A model generated the notes under the pieces. The model did not search any database and had not been told where the DNA came from. It saw nothing but the letters and a program-made list of their open reading frames with translations. The position numbers were made by a program, and so were the translations under genes. From Azospirillum sp. B21 (GTDB lineage Bacteria; Pseudomonadota; Alphaproteobacteria; Azospirillales; Azospirillaceae): 64,000 nt of DNA. Positions 32,789 through 40,090 of the stretch are shown here, piece after piece; positions within the stretch are counted from its first letter, which is position 1; the number at the start of each line of letters is the position of its first letter. The stretch spans positions 112,970-176,969 of the forward strand of contig NZ_VTTO01000012.1 of the NCBI RefSeq assembly GCF_008364825.1. The letters run 5' to 3'.

Positions 32789-34231
32789 ATGAAGACCCTT
32801 GATAAAGTTGACATCCTCTCGCTGGGTGTGACGATCTGGACCGGACGCAAGAAGCTCCGGGCCGAAGATTTGAACCTCGGCGTGGGTGGTGAACTGCCTT
32901 CTGAAGACGTTGCCAGTCTGGGCTCCAAGAAAGTCATGGACCCTGATCGGCTCAACGTCTTCCACAAGCTGAAGAAGCAGATGGAACGCCTCTTGGAGAG
33001 CGTTGGCATCCGCTTCCTAAGCGGCTACGCGATCCCACGCGAGAAGACCGAAGCGGTCACCGAAGCTCTGGACAAGATCGTTCGGGAGTTTCTCGGCGAG
33101 AAGAGCACCTTCCTGGCCGAATACGACAAGGAGGTGGAAGAGTGGATCGCCAAGCATCCCAACTTCGAGGACGCGCTGCGCCGGGCCATTGAGCCCGCCT
33201 CGGCGGTCAGTCATCGACTTTGGGCCGATTACAGCACCTTCCGGATCTCGCCGGCCGACAAGAGCGGCTCGCTGGACCGCGAGGTTGCGCGCATGGGCAA
33301 TCAGCTTCTGGCTGAGGTCGCACAGGAGGCCAACGAACTCTATGAGAAGTCGGTGGCTTCCCGGACGGAGAAGAGCCTGTCACGGCGTATCGCAGGGCCG
33401 CTCAAGCGGATGCGCGATAAGCTCGACGGACTTTCATTCTTGGATGGCGCTGTGGCTCCAATGGTGGCTGGCATTGACGAGCTGATCGCCAGCTTTCCGG
33501 AGAAAGGCAACATCGAGAACGGTGTCTACCACGAGGTCGTCGCGAAGATTCTGATCCTGTCGGACCCCGACAAGATCCGGTCCTATGCGGCGAGCCGCCC
33601 GGCGACGGGCGGCATCGGAGACCTCTTTGCATCTGTCGAGGATGGGGACATCGTCGATCCTGATGCTGACTTCCCGGAAGAGGAAGATGTGGACGAGCCA
33701 GAGGCTGTCGTCCACGCCACGCCCGTGCGGGTGGAGGCAACGGTGGCTGAAGGGCTGTCAGACCTCTCCATCTTCGATGGCTTGTTCGGGGATGGTGATG
33801 ACGGCGCCTCTCCTGCCACGGATGGCGTGGTGGTCGAGGAGTCCAACTCCGACACCGCGGCGCCAGCACAGGCAGAGCAGGCGGTTCAGGTTACACCCGC
33901 CGCCGCTGAGGCTGTCCCGACCGCACCGGTTGAGGCAGTCACGGCGACGGTTGAACTCGCGCAGGAAGCCGACCAGAAGCCGGTAGAGCAGGATGCCCAC
34001 CTGGGCGCCGAGCCGGTACCCCTGGGGGCGGAAGCTGCGCCAGCGGCTAGTGAAACTCCGGAGGAACCGGAGACCGAGCCCAAGGCCGCGCCGGCTGCTG
34101 TTGAGGCGGCGGTCGAAACCGAGGTGGACGAAACCGACGACCTGGACGAGGCGGAAGATGACGGGAAGCTCCCCGACATGATCCCGCCGACGGCCGCACC
34201 GGTCGAGGTTGTCGAATCCTTCTTCTTCTAA
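32789..34231 (+). CDS. DUF3150-family protein
   Basis: 480 residues from the ATG at 32789. The N-terminal about 300 residues match the DUF3150 pattern of SXT-like elements: GVTIWTGRKKLRAEDL, LESVGIRFLSGYAIP and long helices. The C-terminal 170 residues are a low-complexity acidic Ala/Glu/Pro tail. It lies between the AAA+ and VWA genes, as in SXT/R391. Predicted cytoplasmic; likely an adaptor of the AAA+/VWA machine, but this is inference. Confidence 0.8.
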   Translation: MKTLDKVDILSLGVTIWTGRKKLRAEDLNLGVGGELPSEDVASLGSKKVMDPDRLNVFHKLKKQMERLLESVGIRFLSGYAIPREKTEAVTEALDKIVREFLGEKSTFLAEYDKEVEEWIAKHPNFEDALRRAIEPASAVSHRLWADYSTFRISPADKSGSLDREVARMGNQLLAEVAQEANELYEKSVASRTEKSLSRRIAGPLKRMRDKLDGLSFLDGAVAPMVAGIDELIASFPEKGNIENGVYHEVVAKILILSDPDKIRSYAASRPATGGIGDLFASVEDGDIVDPDADFPEEEDVDEPEAVVHATPVRVEATVAEGLSDLSIFDGLFGDGDDGASPATDGVVVEESNSDTAAPAQAEQAVQVTPAAAEAVPTAPVEAVTATVELAQEADQKPVEQDAHLGAEPVPLGAEAAPAASETPEEPETEPKAAPAAVEAAVETEVDETDDLDEAEDDGKLPDMIPPTAAPVEVVESFFF

Positions 34232-34240
34232 GCAACCCAA

Positions 34241-34287
34241 GGCGGGGGAGTACTTCTCCCCCGCCAAGGGGGGCTCCTTCGCCCCCC
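34241..34287 (+). promoter_or_regulatory. GC leader L10, upstream of cobT-like gene
   Basis: Perfect 10-bp stem GGCGGGGGAG/CTCCCCCGCC (34241-34250, 34256-34265), then GGGGGGC/GCCCCCC (34268-34274, 34281-34287). CCTTCGC in the loop region can pair with GCGAAAGG before the start. Confidence 0.65.
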
Positions 34288-34304
34288 AGGCGAAAGGCAC
34301 GAGA

Positions 34305-36530
34305 ATGACGGTCAATCAGACCACGCAAGGGACAGGCCTGGCTGCCAAGCCGGCCAAGACGTCCCGCAAGGCTCGCACGCTCTATGACTCGCTGCCCATT
34401 GTGGCAGCGGCGCTGGGCAAGAAATTCGGGGTACAGGTCATTGTCTCTGGCAACGAGATGATGACCGACGGAAACCGCGTCTACGTGCCGGCGTTCGACC
34501 CCGACGAGCCGGACCTGTGCGATCTCGCGTACGGCGTCATCGCGCATGAGGCCGGTGGGCACATCCAATTCACGGATTGGATTGTCGTTCATCGCGCATA
34601 CTACCAGCCGCTCCGTCGGGAGCTGTTGAACATCATTGAGGATGTCCGGATCGAAGCGGCGCTCGCCGTTGATTATCCGGGAACTCGCAGAACCATTGCC
34701 AAGGTGATCGACTATCTGATCCGCCGCGGCGAAATGAGGGCCGTCAACGAGAAGGAGCACCCGGCTGATATCCTGTCCGGCTACTGCCTGCTACGACTGC
34801 GAAGCGATATGCTTGGCCAGAAGGCCTTGGAATCGCTCGCGGACGAAAGCGAGGCCGTAGCGGGACAGACCTTCCCGGCCGGTGCCATGGTCAGGCTTCA
34901 CGCTTTGCTTTCTGAGGTGAAAAACCTGGAGAGCACTGCGGATGCCCTCGATCTCGTAGACCTCATCCTCACCATGCTCAAGCAAGAGGAGGATAAGGCT
35001 CGCCAGCCCCCTCCGCAGCCGCCGCAACACCAGCAGCAGGACCAGCAGAACCAGAGCGCTCCGCAACAGCAGGGCGGGTCCGGGTCTGACAACGAGCAGG
35101 ACGCCCAAGGCGATGACGACGGTAGCGATGCCGACGATGCCACGGACGGTTCCGGCAAGTCCAAGGGCGGCACGTCCGAGGATGGTGGCGCAACTGACGA
35201 CGCCGGCAGCGATGCCGACGGCGACGGTGGCGGCGATGATGAAGGGCAAGGCGACAGTGCGACGCCTGGAGCCGCTTCTGACAGCGCCGACGACGACCAA
35301 TCCGGTGACGGGGAGGGTGACGACGGTGACGATAGCACGGGGTCCGGCTCGGACACCGATGACGAAGCCGACGACGGTCGATCCGGTGACGGAGAGGGCG
35401 ACGATGGTGACGATAGCACGGGGTCCGGCTCGGACACCGACGACGAAACCGACGACGACCAATCCGGTGACGGAGAAGGCGACGATGGCGACGATAGCTC
35501 AGGACCCAATTCGGCCGGCAGTGATGCCGGCGATGCGGGCGGCTCTGGCTCAGACCAGGGTGGAGATTACGATCCCAACGGAGCCGACGCGATTGCGAAG
35601 GCTCTGTCGGCCTCGGCCGACGACGTGGGGTCGAAAGACCTCTTCCAAAAGGCGGCTAAGGACCTGTCCAACAGCGCTGCCAAGGCACCTGTGCAGAGCC
35701 GGGTTCCGGCCATGGCTCAGCCGCAGGAGGTGCAGGCCAACCCGCTCGTCGGACAGGGGATCGTCTCCCGCGTCCGTGGCACGAGCGGTCGGGTACGCGC
35801 CCAGCTGTTGGGTCTGGTGCAAGCCAGCCAACGGGAGGACGAAATCACCCGCCGGCGTGGCCGTGCGGTGAACGGCCGAAAGATCACCCGGATCTTGACG
35901 GGTGACACGCGGGTCTTCACGCAGCGCACGGACACCCGTGCCCCCAACGCCGCGATCCACATCCTCGTGGACCGCTCCGGTTCCATGGCGACGCAAGCCG
36001 CCCATGTCAACGGAGGGGCCAGTCGGAACCGGCTGGACGTGGCGATCGACAGCGCGGTTGCCCTCGCGACGGCTCTCGAAGCCATCCCGGGCGTCAACTC
36101 CGCGATCACAGCCTTTCCGGCAAGCCGGAGCGACTACGATCAAGATCACCAGCGCGCCATTGGCGTTCTGCCTCTTCTGAAGCATGGACAGAAGGTGCGT
36201 CAGGTGGTCGGCAACTTCGCGGTGGCCCCGGCCGGCGGAACCCCTCTGGGGGAAGCCATGTGGTATGCCGCCGCGCAGCTGGTCAACACGACCAAGGAGG
36301 AGCGTAAGTTGCTCCTGATCGTGACCGACGGCGAGCCCAACAACTCAGACCAAGTCATCGACATGGTTAGGCGTTGTCAGGCCTCGGGCATAGAGGTGAT
36401 CGGCATCGGCATCCAGATCGACCGCGTTCGGCAACTATTCCCGACCGCGGTCGTCATCCAGGACCTTACCGAGTTGAGAAGTGCGCTGTTCGAGATCACG
36501 CGCAAGGCTCTCACGGCGGCGGCTGCATAG
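34305..36530 (+). CDS. CobT-like protein with VWA domain and HEAGGH motif
   Basis: 741 residues from the ATG at 34305. N-terminal domain (about 1-220) with AHEAGGHIQF near residues 79-88, similar to a zinc-peptidase helix. A very acidic Asp/Gly/Ser region (about 230-420) contains three 27-residue repeats. The C-terminal VWA domain (about 545-741) has the MIDAS motif DRSGS (about 556-560) and VTDGEPNNS (about 673). It resembles the CobT chelatase subunit and the VWA partner of MoxR ATPases. Together with the CobS-like ATPase it should form a remodelling machine, target unknown. Confidence 0.85.
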   Translation: MTVNQTTQGTGLAAKPAKTSRKARTLYDSLPIVAAALGKKFGVQVIVSGNEMMTDGNRVYVPAFDPDEPDLCDLAYGVIAHEAGGHIQFTDWIVVHRAYYQPLRRELLNIIEDVRIEAALAVDYPGTRRTIAKVIDYLIRRGEMRAVNEKEHPADILSGYCLLRLRSDMLGQKALESLADESEAVAGQTFPAGAMVRLHALLSEVKNLESTADALDLVDLILTMLKQEEDKARQPPPQPPQHQQQDQQNQSAPQQQGGSGSDNEQDAQGDDDGSDADDATDGSGKSKGGTSEDGGATDDAGSDADGDGGGDDEGQGDSATPGAASDSADDDQSGDGEGDDGDDSTGSGSDTDDEADDGRSGDGEGDDGDDSTGSGSDTDDETDDDQSGDGEGDDGDDSSGPNSAGSDAGDAGGSGSDQGGDYDPNGADAIAKALSASADDVGSKDLFQKAAKDLSNSAAKAPVQSRVPAMAQPQEVQANPLVGQGIVSRVRGTSGRVRAQLLGLVQASQREDEITRRRGRAVNGRKITRILTGDTRVFTQRTDTRAPNAAIHILVDRSGSMATQAAHVNGGASRNRLDVAIDSAVALATALEAIPGVNSAITAFPASRSDYDQDHQRAIGVLPLLKHGQKVRQVVGNFAVAPAGGTPLGEAMWYAAAQLVNTTKEERKLLLIVTDGEPNNSDQVIDMVRRCQASGIEVIGIGIQIDRVRQLFPTAVVIQDLTELRSALFEITRKALTAAAA
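35301..35543 (+). repeat. Three 81-bp tandem repeats inside the VWA gene
   Basis: TCCGGTGACGG recurs at 35301, 35382 and 35463, exactly 81 bp apart, in an in-frame array encoding 27-residue acidic units (SGDGEGDDGDDS). It causes large mirror open frames on the minus strand. Confidence 0.85.
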
Positions 36531-36559
36531 CAGTCTCGCCCTTGGTCCAGCAACCCCGA

Positions 36560-36620
36560 GGGGGAGCAACGCTCCCCACCGGGGGCGATCTCCCCCTCTC
36601 TTTCCCCAAAGAACGAGAGG
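36560..36620 (+). promoter_or_regulatory. GC leader L11 with SD-pairing stem
   Basis: Perfect outer stem GGGGGAG (36560-36566) with CTCCCCC (36590-36596); inner CCCC/GGGG (36574-36577, 36581-36584). CCTCTC (36595-36600) pairs with the Shine-Dalgarno GAGAGG (36615-36620). Confidence 0.7.
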
Positions 36621-36626
36621 TGCAGC

Positions 36627-37322
36627 ATGGAGCTCATCGAGAAGATGTTGATCTCCGCTGTGGCCTTCGTCTGCGTCACGGTTTTGCGGCTCTTCTTCAA
36701 GGAGTTTCGCGACCATAAGGACCCGACGAAGGCCCTGGAGGAGGTCTTCCGCCGGCTGTTTCAGCGGCGGAACAAGGATGTGATCCCGCAGCCGCCGACC
36801 GAACCCCATTTGGATCGGCGTGCGAAACGGGGCCGACTGGTTACGGTGTTTGGAGAGGCGGCGTTCGACGCCACCCACCAACTCGGTGCCTGGTCGGTCT
36901 ACGCGCGGGACAATACCAAGACGCTCCAGAAGCGGGGCGTCTGGGACAAGCACATCCACACGCGTGACCACGCTTCGGTCGAGGCCCTGGCCCTGGGCAT
37001 CCATCTGACGGTGGATGAGTTCGACCTGAAGCGCGGTGACATGATTGTGGCGCAGTCCGCAAGCGAGCACGCGGTCGATGTCCTGTCTGGACACAAGACC
37101 CTGCGCGAGAACCGCATAGATGAAGCCGCCACGCTGGCGGGCGTGAAGGCGATGCTGATCGGAAAGGGTGTTTCCCTGACCGCCAAGCATGTCCACGACC
37201 CCGGAGGCGACATCACCAAGCGGTTCCGCGCCAGCACGCTGGCAGAGCACCACGCGCAGCGCGCCCTCACCGCCCACCTCGCCGAACGCGAGCGCGGTGA
37301 GAGCAACGCCAAGCGGGCCTAA
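36627..37322 (+). CDS. Membrane-anchored RNase H-fold protein with degraded active site
   Basis: 231 residues from ATG 36627. A membrane segment (about 8-24) and a basic linker precede a domain (about 70-215) that parallels the RNase H-like protein encoded at 37836: VTVFGEAAFD against VTVFADASF, a VEALALGIHL helix, IVAQSASEHAVDVL against VTVQSDNQHALGVL, and a RENRID segment. Two catalytic Asp positions are Glu77 and a Ser here, so nuclease activity is unlikely. It may bind nucleic acid or a partner at the membrane. The parallel to 37836 is my reading of the two sequences. Confidence 0.65.
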   Translation: MELIEKMLISAVAFVCVTVLRLFFKEFRDHKDPTKALEEVFRRLFQRRNKDVIPQPPTEPHLDRRAKRGRLVTVFGEAAFDATHQLGAWSVYARDNTKTLQKRGVWDKHIHTRDHASVEALALGIHLTVDEFDLKRGDMIVAQSASEHAVDVLSGHKTLRENRIDEAATLAGVKAMLIGKGVSLTAKHVHDPGGDITKRFRASTLAEHHAQRALTAHLAERERGESNAKRA

Positions 37323-37366
37323 GCACGGGACATACCCGAGCCGCAGCCTGACGACCTGACCCCGAG

Positions 37367-37413
37367 GGGAGCCGATCCCCTCAGGGGCGGCCTCCCTCTT
37401 CGATCCCAGGAGG
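37367..37413 (+). promoter_or_regulatory. GC leader L12 with SD-pairing stem
   Basis: Outer GGGAG-CCG (37367-37374) with CGG-C-CTCCC (37388-37396); inner CCCC/GGGG (37377-37380, 37384-37387). CCTCC also pairs with GGAGG of AGGAGG (37408-37413). Confidence 0.6.
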
Positions 37414-37422
37414 ATGGAAGCC

Positions 37423-37731
37423 ATGAAGATATCGACCCAGGCCGTAGTTCCGGCCGAGCAACTTGCGACGCCCGCCTATGGCCATCTGGCCCCGGTGGAC
37501 CTGACCGGTCCGGTGGACGAGGTGTGGACACAGCGCGAGACCGACGTTTCGAAGATGGGCTTCCAGGAGTACGTGGAAGCCGTGGATGGGGCGATGCTCA
37601 GGCACTGGCGGGTCGACACGTTCGATGCCCAGGTGGACCCGGACGCCTTGTCCGACGCGCTTGACCAAGGAGTATCCCCGACGGAGTTCGCGCTTCGTTG
37701 GGGCTCTGCAAACGCGGTCAGCGGCCACTGA
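37423..37731 (+). CDS. Small unknown soluble protein
   Basis: 102 residues from ATG 37423, chosen because AGGAGG at 37408-37413 is 9 nt away; an ATG at 37414 would abut it. Acidic, helical, with MGFQEYVEAVDGAMLRHW and DALDQGVSPTEFALRWG. No family recognised. It lies between the two RNase H-fold genes under its own leader. Confidence 0.55.
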   Translation: MKISTQAVVPAEQLATPAYGHLAPVDLTGPVDEVWTQRETDVSKMGFQEYVEAVDGAMLRHWRVDTFDAQVDPDALSDALDQGVSPTEFALRWGSANAVSGH

Positions 37732-37777
37732 CCATAGACCGGCGCTTCGGCGCTGGCCTTCAATCAACCCGAACCCC

Positions 37778-37817
37778 GGCGGGGAGCCCTCTCCCCGCCA
37801 GGGGAAGGGCGTCTCCC
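37778..37817 (+). promoter_or_regulatory. GC leader L13
   Basis: Perfect 9-bp stem GGCGGGGAG/CTCCCCGCC (37778-37786, 37791-37799) competes with outer GGGAG/CTCCC (37782-37786, 37813-37817) plus inner CCCC/GGGG (37793-37796, 37801-37804). Clearest case of mutually exclusive folds. CCTG pairs with CAGG before the start. Confidence 0.7.
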
Positions 37818-37835
37818 TGCGCCAACAGGTGCATT

Positions 37836-38351
37836 ATGGAGAGGCGAGCAACACGAGTAACCGTCTTTGCCGACGCCAGTTTCTGTGGGAAGCGGCTGCG
37901 GGCAGGCTGGGCGGTGTGGGTACGATCGGGACGGAGGGTCTTCCGCTACAGCGGTCACGGACCCGCCGGCGATTCCTGCGAGGCTGAGCTGACAGCTCTG
38001 GGCAATGGCGTCATCGCCGCCGTCCATGACTTGAGGCTCTGTCGCGGCGACATCGTAACGGTGCAGTCGGACAACCAACACGCTCTCGGCGTGCTTGGCG
38101 GTTCGCAACGGGTTCGCGAGGACCGCACCGCCGATCAGGAAATTCACGGCGAGGTCATGGAGGTGGTCCGCAACCGCGGCATCACGCTCCGAGCCGAGTT
38201 CGTGAAGGGCCACCGAGGGGACGTTGACGTTCGGGCAGCGATCCAGGGGTGGTGCGACGCGACCGCCCGTGCCGCATTATCGGCGGCGGTGGTCGAGGAA
38301 CTGCTTGTCCAGCAGGGGCAGCCCTGCTTGGCCAAGCCCGTGATTGGTTAA
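37836..38351 (+). CDS. RNase HI-fold protein
   Basis: 171 residues from ATG 37836 (CAGGTGCATT upstream). RNase H pattern with all expected acidic sites: FADAS (Asp13), CEAEL (Glu49 or Glu51), VQSDNQHAL (Asp79), VKGHRGD (His126) and WCDATAR (Asp141). RNase HI cuts RNA in RNA-DNA hybrids; here it may process primers or R-loops during establishment after transfer. Last gene of operon 1, followed by a strong terminator. A degraded paralogue lies at 36627. Confidence 0.75.
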   Translation: MERRATRVTVFADASFCGKRLRAGWAVWVRSGRRVFRYSGHGPAGDSCEAELTALGNGVIAAVHDLRLCRGDIVTVQSDNQHALGVLGGSQRVREDRTADQEIHGEVMEVVRNRGITLRAEFVKGHRGDVDVRAAIQGWCDATARAALSAAVVEELLVQQGQPCLAKPVIG

Positions 38352-38356
38352 ACGGG

Positions 38357-38390
38357 AAGGGGGGATGCTCTACGGCATCCCCCCTTTTTT
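38357..38390 (+). terminator. Intrinsic terminator ending operon 1
   Basis: Perfect 12-bp stem (38357-38368 with 38375-38386), loop of 6 nt, followed by a T-run to 38390. Strongest terminator in the window. Confidence 0.9.
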
Positions 38391-38439
38391 GTTTCCACGC
38401 CGGGTGATGTCTCGGGGGCACGTGCGGGAGCGTTGAACG

Positions 38440-38571
38440 ATGAATGAGAAGATCGTCTTTTGCCTCTATCGCTCGGCCTTGACCCTGGCTATTATGGGTT
38501 CACTTGTTGCTTCCTGCTTGATGCGGTTGCGTGAGTTCCAGCGCCGCTGGCGAGCTAGTTGGGCTCGATAA
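38440..38571 (+). CDS. Possible 43-residue membrane peptide
   Basis: ATG 38440 to TAA 38569-38571: hydrophobic middle (about 12-28, SALTLAIMGSLVASCLM) and a basic end rich in Arg and Trp. It lacks the GC leader and its end overlaps hairpin P2, so it may be a chance frame in the region between terminator and promoter. Weak GGGAG upstream. Confidence 0.3.
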   Translation: MNEKIVFCLYRSALTLAIMGSLVASCLMRLREFQRRWRASWAR

Positions 38572-38606
38572 ATAAGCAGCACTCAAGCCGCCCCTTGCTG
38601 GGCGGC
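38551..38606 (+). promoter_or_regulatory. TAGTTGG-loop hairpin P2, head of operon 2
   Basis: Stem CGAGC (38551-38555) with GCTCG (38563-38567), loop TAGTTGG, tail ATAAATAAGCAGCA (38568-38581), second hairpin GCCGCCC/GGGCGGC (38587-38593, 38600-38606). It follows the operon 1 terminator. Confidence 0.75.
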
Positions 38607-38645
38607 ACTCGCGCCGGGCCTGATGGCCTCGGCAGATTCCCCGCA

Positions 38646-38681
38646 GGGAGCACAGCCTCCCACCGGGGGACGTCTGCTTCC
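38646..38681 (+). promoter_or_regulatory. GC leader L14
   Basis: Outer stem GGGAGCA (38646-38652) with TGCTTCC (38675-38681, one G-U); competing GGGAG/CTCCC (38646-38650, 38657-38661). CCTC downstream pairs with GAGG at the Shine-Dalgarno site. Confidence 0.6.
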
Positions 38682-38705
38682 TCCGCCTTCGGCAGAGAGG
38701 TTCTC

Positions 38706-38834
38706 ATGCGCAATTTGATCCTACTGGTCGCCGCCGCGGCGACGCTTGCGGGCTGCACTCCGGCCATCGTCCTCATGACGCCAGCCGTGCCGCCCTCTGT
38801 CAAAGGCATGTTCAACGTGCCTTCCAAGCTGTAA
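38706..38834 (+). CDS. 42-residue predicted lipoprotein
   Basis: ATG 38706 with GAGAGG upstream. Signal of 15 residues ending LAGC (lipidated Cys16), then TPAIVLMTPAVPPSVKGM and a short tail. Very small lipoproteins on plasmids include lysis and entry-exclusion proteins, but nothing specific supports either. First leader-controlled gene of operon 2. Confidence 0.65.
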   Translation: MRNLILLVAAAATLAGCTPAIVLMTPAVPPSVKGMFNVPSKL

Positions 38835-38869
38835 GCCGCCAGGGGCCAGTAGTCGCCACGACCACCCTC

Positions 38870-38905
38870 CCGGGGAACGATCCCCGGACACGGGATTTCT
38901 CCCCC
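38870..38905 (+). promoter_or_regulatory. GC leader L15
   Basis: Perfect CCGGGGA/TCCCCGG (38870-38876, 38881-38887); alternative GGGGA with TCCCC near 38900-38904. Confidence 0.55.
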
Positions 38906-38940
38906 TGGCTTTCCTACCGAAACCAGTTTTGGAGACTCCC

Positions 38941-39336
38941 ATGAGCAAGTGGTTCTATGAGATCCTGGATGACCAGGAGAATCGTCTGTCCCTGAGCGAA
39001 GTGCTGAGCAGCGATGCTCCGCGCATTTCGTTGATCCGTCGCTTCGATAAGGGAAGCGTCGTCTCCAGCCGGGTTGTCACATGCTTTGACGTGGACGACT
39101 ACCCGGAAGCTGCACTGCGCAACATAGAGTGCTTCCATCTGTGTGTCCGCGTCATGGGCCACGATGGTGCGATCCAGACGGCCCAGAGCCTGCTGACCAT
39201 TCTTACAACACTCCGTGAAACGTCCGTGAGGGATCCGGCGAGTGCGCTCGCCACCCTCCGCGAAGGGGACGTCAACACGATCCTGTCAGCGTCGGAAACC
39301 CGGCTTCGGTCTTCCCGGATTGCCGTTGCCGCCTGA
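38941..39336 (+). CDS. Unknown soluble protein
   Basis: 131 residues from the ATG at 38941 (GGAG upstream). Mixed alpha/beta composition with MSKWFYEILDDQENRLSL, HLCVRVMGHDGAIQTAQSL and a helical end. No family recognised. An in-frame TTG at 38929 would add four residues. Operon 2, with leader L15. Confidence 0.6.
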   Translation: MSKWFYEILDDQENRLSLSEVLSSDAPRISLIRRFDKGSVVSSRVVTCFDVDDYPEAALRNIECFHLCVRVMGHDGAIQTAQSLLTILTTLRETSVRDPASALATLREGDVNTILSASETRLRSSRIAVAA

Positions 39337-39356
39337 CAGCCATACACCGGTCCCAT

Positions 39357-39406
39357 GGGGAGTACGTCTCCCCGCCGGGAGACGCCTCCCTTTCAACGCG
39401 AGGAGG
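39357..39406 (+). promoter_or_regulatory. GC leader L16 with SD-pairing stem
   Basis: Outer GGGAG with CTCCC (39358-39362, 39386-39390); inner CCC/GGG; competing GGGGAG/CTCCCC (39357-39362, 39368-39373). CCTCC pairs with GGAGG of the AGGAGG at 39401-39406. Confidence 0.65.
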
Positions 39407-39412
39407 ACATAC

Positions 39413-39625
39413 GTGGAACCTGTCACGACGCAAGTCCGCTGGCTGGCGAGCGGAACGCTCGCCCATCTTACCAGCCAAATGCAGTACGAACAGATCGACA
39501 CGATCCGCTGCGCTTTCATTCGCTTTGTCGATGAGGCCGAACAGCGGGCACCCGGAACCTTCGAAAGGTGGCCGGATGCCTGGGCAGCTTTCCTGAACAG
39601 CACGTCCTACCCGCGTCTGCAGTAG
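39413..39625 (+). CDS. Small unknown protein
   Basis: 70 residues from GTG 39413 with AGGAGG six bases upstream. Helical, with ASGTLAHLTSQMQYEQIDTI and RWPDAWAAFLNS. No recognised family or signal. The longer frame that begins at 39242 lies inside the preceding gene and is rejected. Confidence 0.55.
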   Translation: MEPVTTQVRWLASGTLAHLTSQMQYEQIDTIRCAFIRFVDEAEQRAPGTFERWPDAWAAFLNSTSYPRLQ

Positions 39626-39652
39626 GCGTGCCTGACAAGATCCAACCCACCC

Positions 39653-39709
39653 GGGGAGACTGACCCCGGAGGGGAACAGGTCTCTCCCGATCACAGCAAG
39701 GAGAGACCT
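39653..39709 (+). promoter_or_regulatory. GC leader L17 with strong SD-sequestering hairpin
   Basis: Inner CCCC/GGGG (39664-39667, 39671-39674) after GGGGAGAC (39653-39660). A perfect 10-bp pair AGGTCTCTCC (39678-39687) with GGAGAGACCT (39700-39709) encloses the Shine-Dalgarno site directly before ATG 39711. Confidence 0.75.
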
Positions 39710-39710
39710 C

Positions 39711-40013
39711 ATGCTGACCAACGAACGTGCGCCACCTGTGGCGCCGGCCGACTGGCTGCTAGACATCGCCTGGACCGATCAGGACCTCGTCGCGCTTTGC
39801 GAGACGATCCTGCTCGAAACGATGGCGGCGGCAGTCGATGGTCGTAGTTGTCAACGCACTCGGGCCGAAGCCTGGGAGTGGATCGACAGCGACGGCGAGA
39901 AGCCCTTTGGCTTTCGCATTTGCGCGAAGGCGCTGGGAGCTGACCCGGATGAACTCCGGGCGATGTTCCGTGATCAGGCGACCAAGCTCGGCCTGATCGC
40001 TTCCCACAACTGA
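39711..40013 (+). CDS. Small unknown protein
   Basis: 100 residues from ATG 39711. Acidic, helical, with WTDQDLVALCETILLETMAAA and RAEAWEWIDSD. No family recognised. Its ribosome site is locked in a 10-bp hairpin, the clearest sign of regulated translation in operon 2. Precedes the primase gene. Confidence 0.6.
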   Translation: MLTNERAPPVAPADWLLDIAWTDQDLVALCETILLETMAAAVDGRSCQRTRAEAWEWIDSDGEKPFGFRICAKALGADPDELRAMFRDQATKLGLIASHN

Positions 40014-40023
40014 AAGAAACCCC

Positions 40024-40066
40024 GGCGGGGACGCTCTGCTCCCCGCCAGGGGGAAGGTGCGTCTTT
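40024..40066 (+). promoter_or_regulatory. GC leader L18, upstream of primase
   Basis: Competing folds: GGCGGGG/CCCCGCC (40024-40030, 40041-40047) or GGGACGC with GCGTCTT (40028-40034, 40059-40065) plus CCCC/GGGG (40041-40044, 40049-40052). Confidence 0.65.
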
Positions 40067-40090
40067 GCCGAGTGTCGTAGGAGAACAATC

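Noticed and set aside
34791..35509. Long minus-strand open frames over the VWA gene
   Set aside because: They mirror the 81-bp Asp/Gly repeat array; composition is low complexity and no start signal is present.
35301..35543. Direct repeats that might suggest a CRISPR array
   Set aside because: Repeats are 81 bp, contiguous, in frame within a gene and have no unique spacers.
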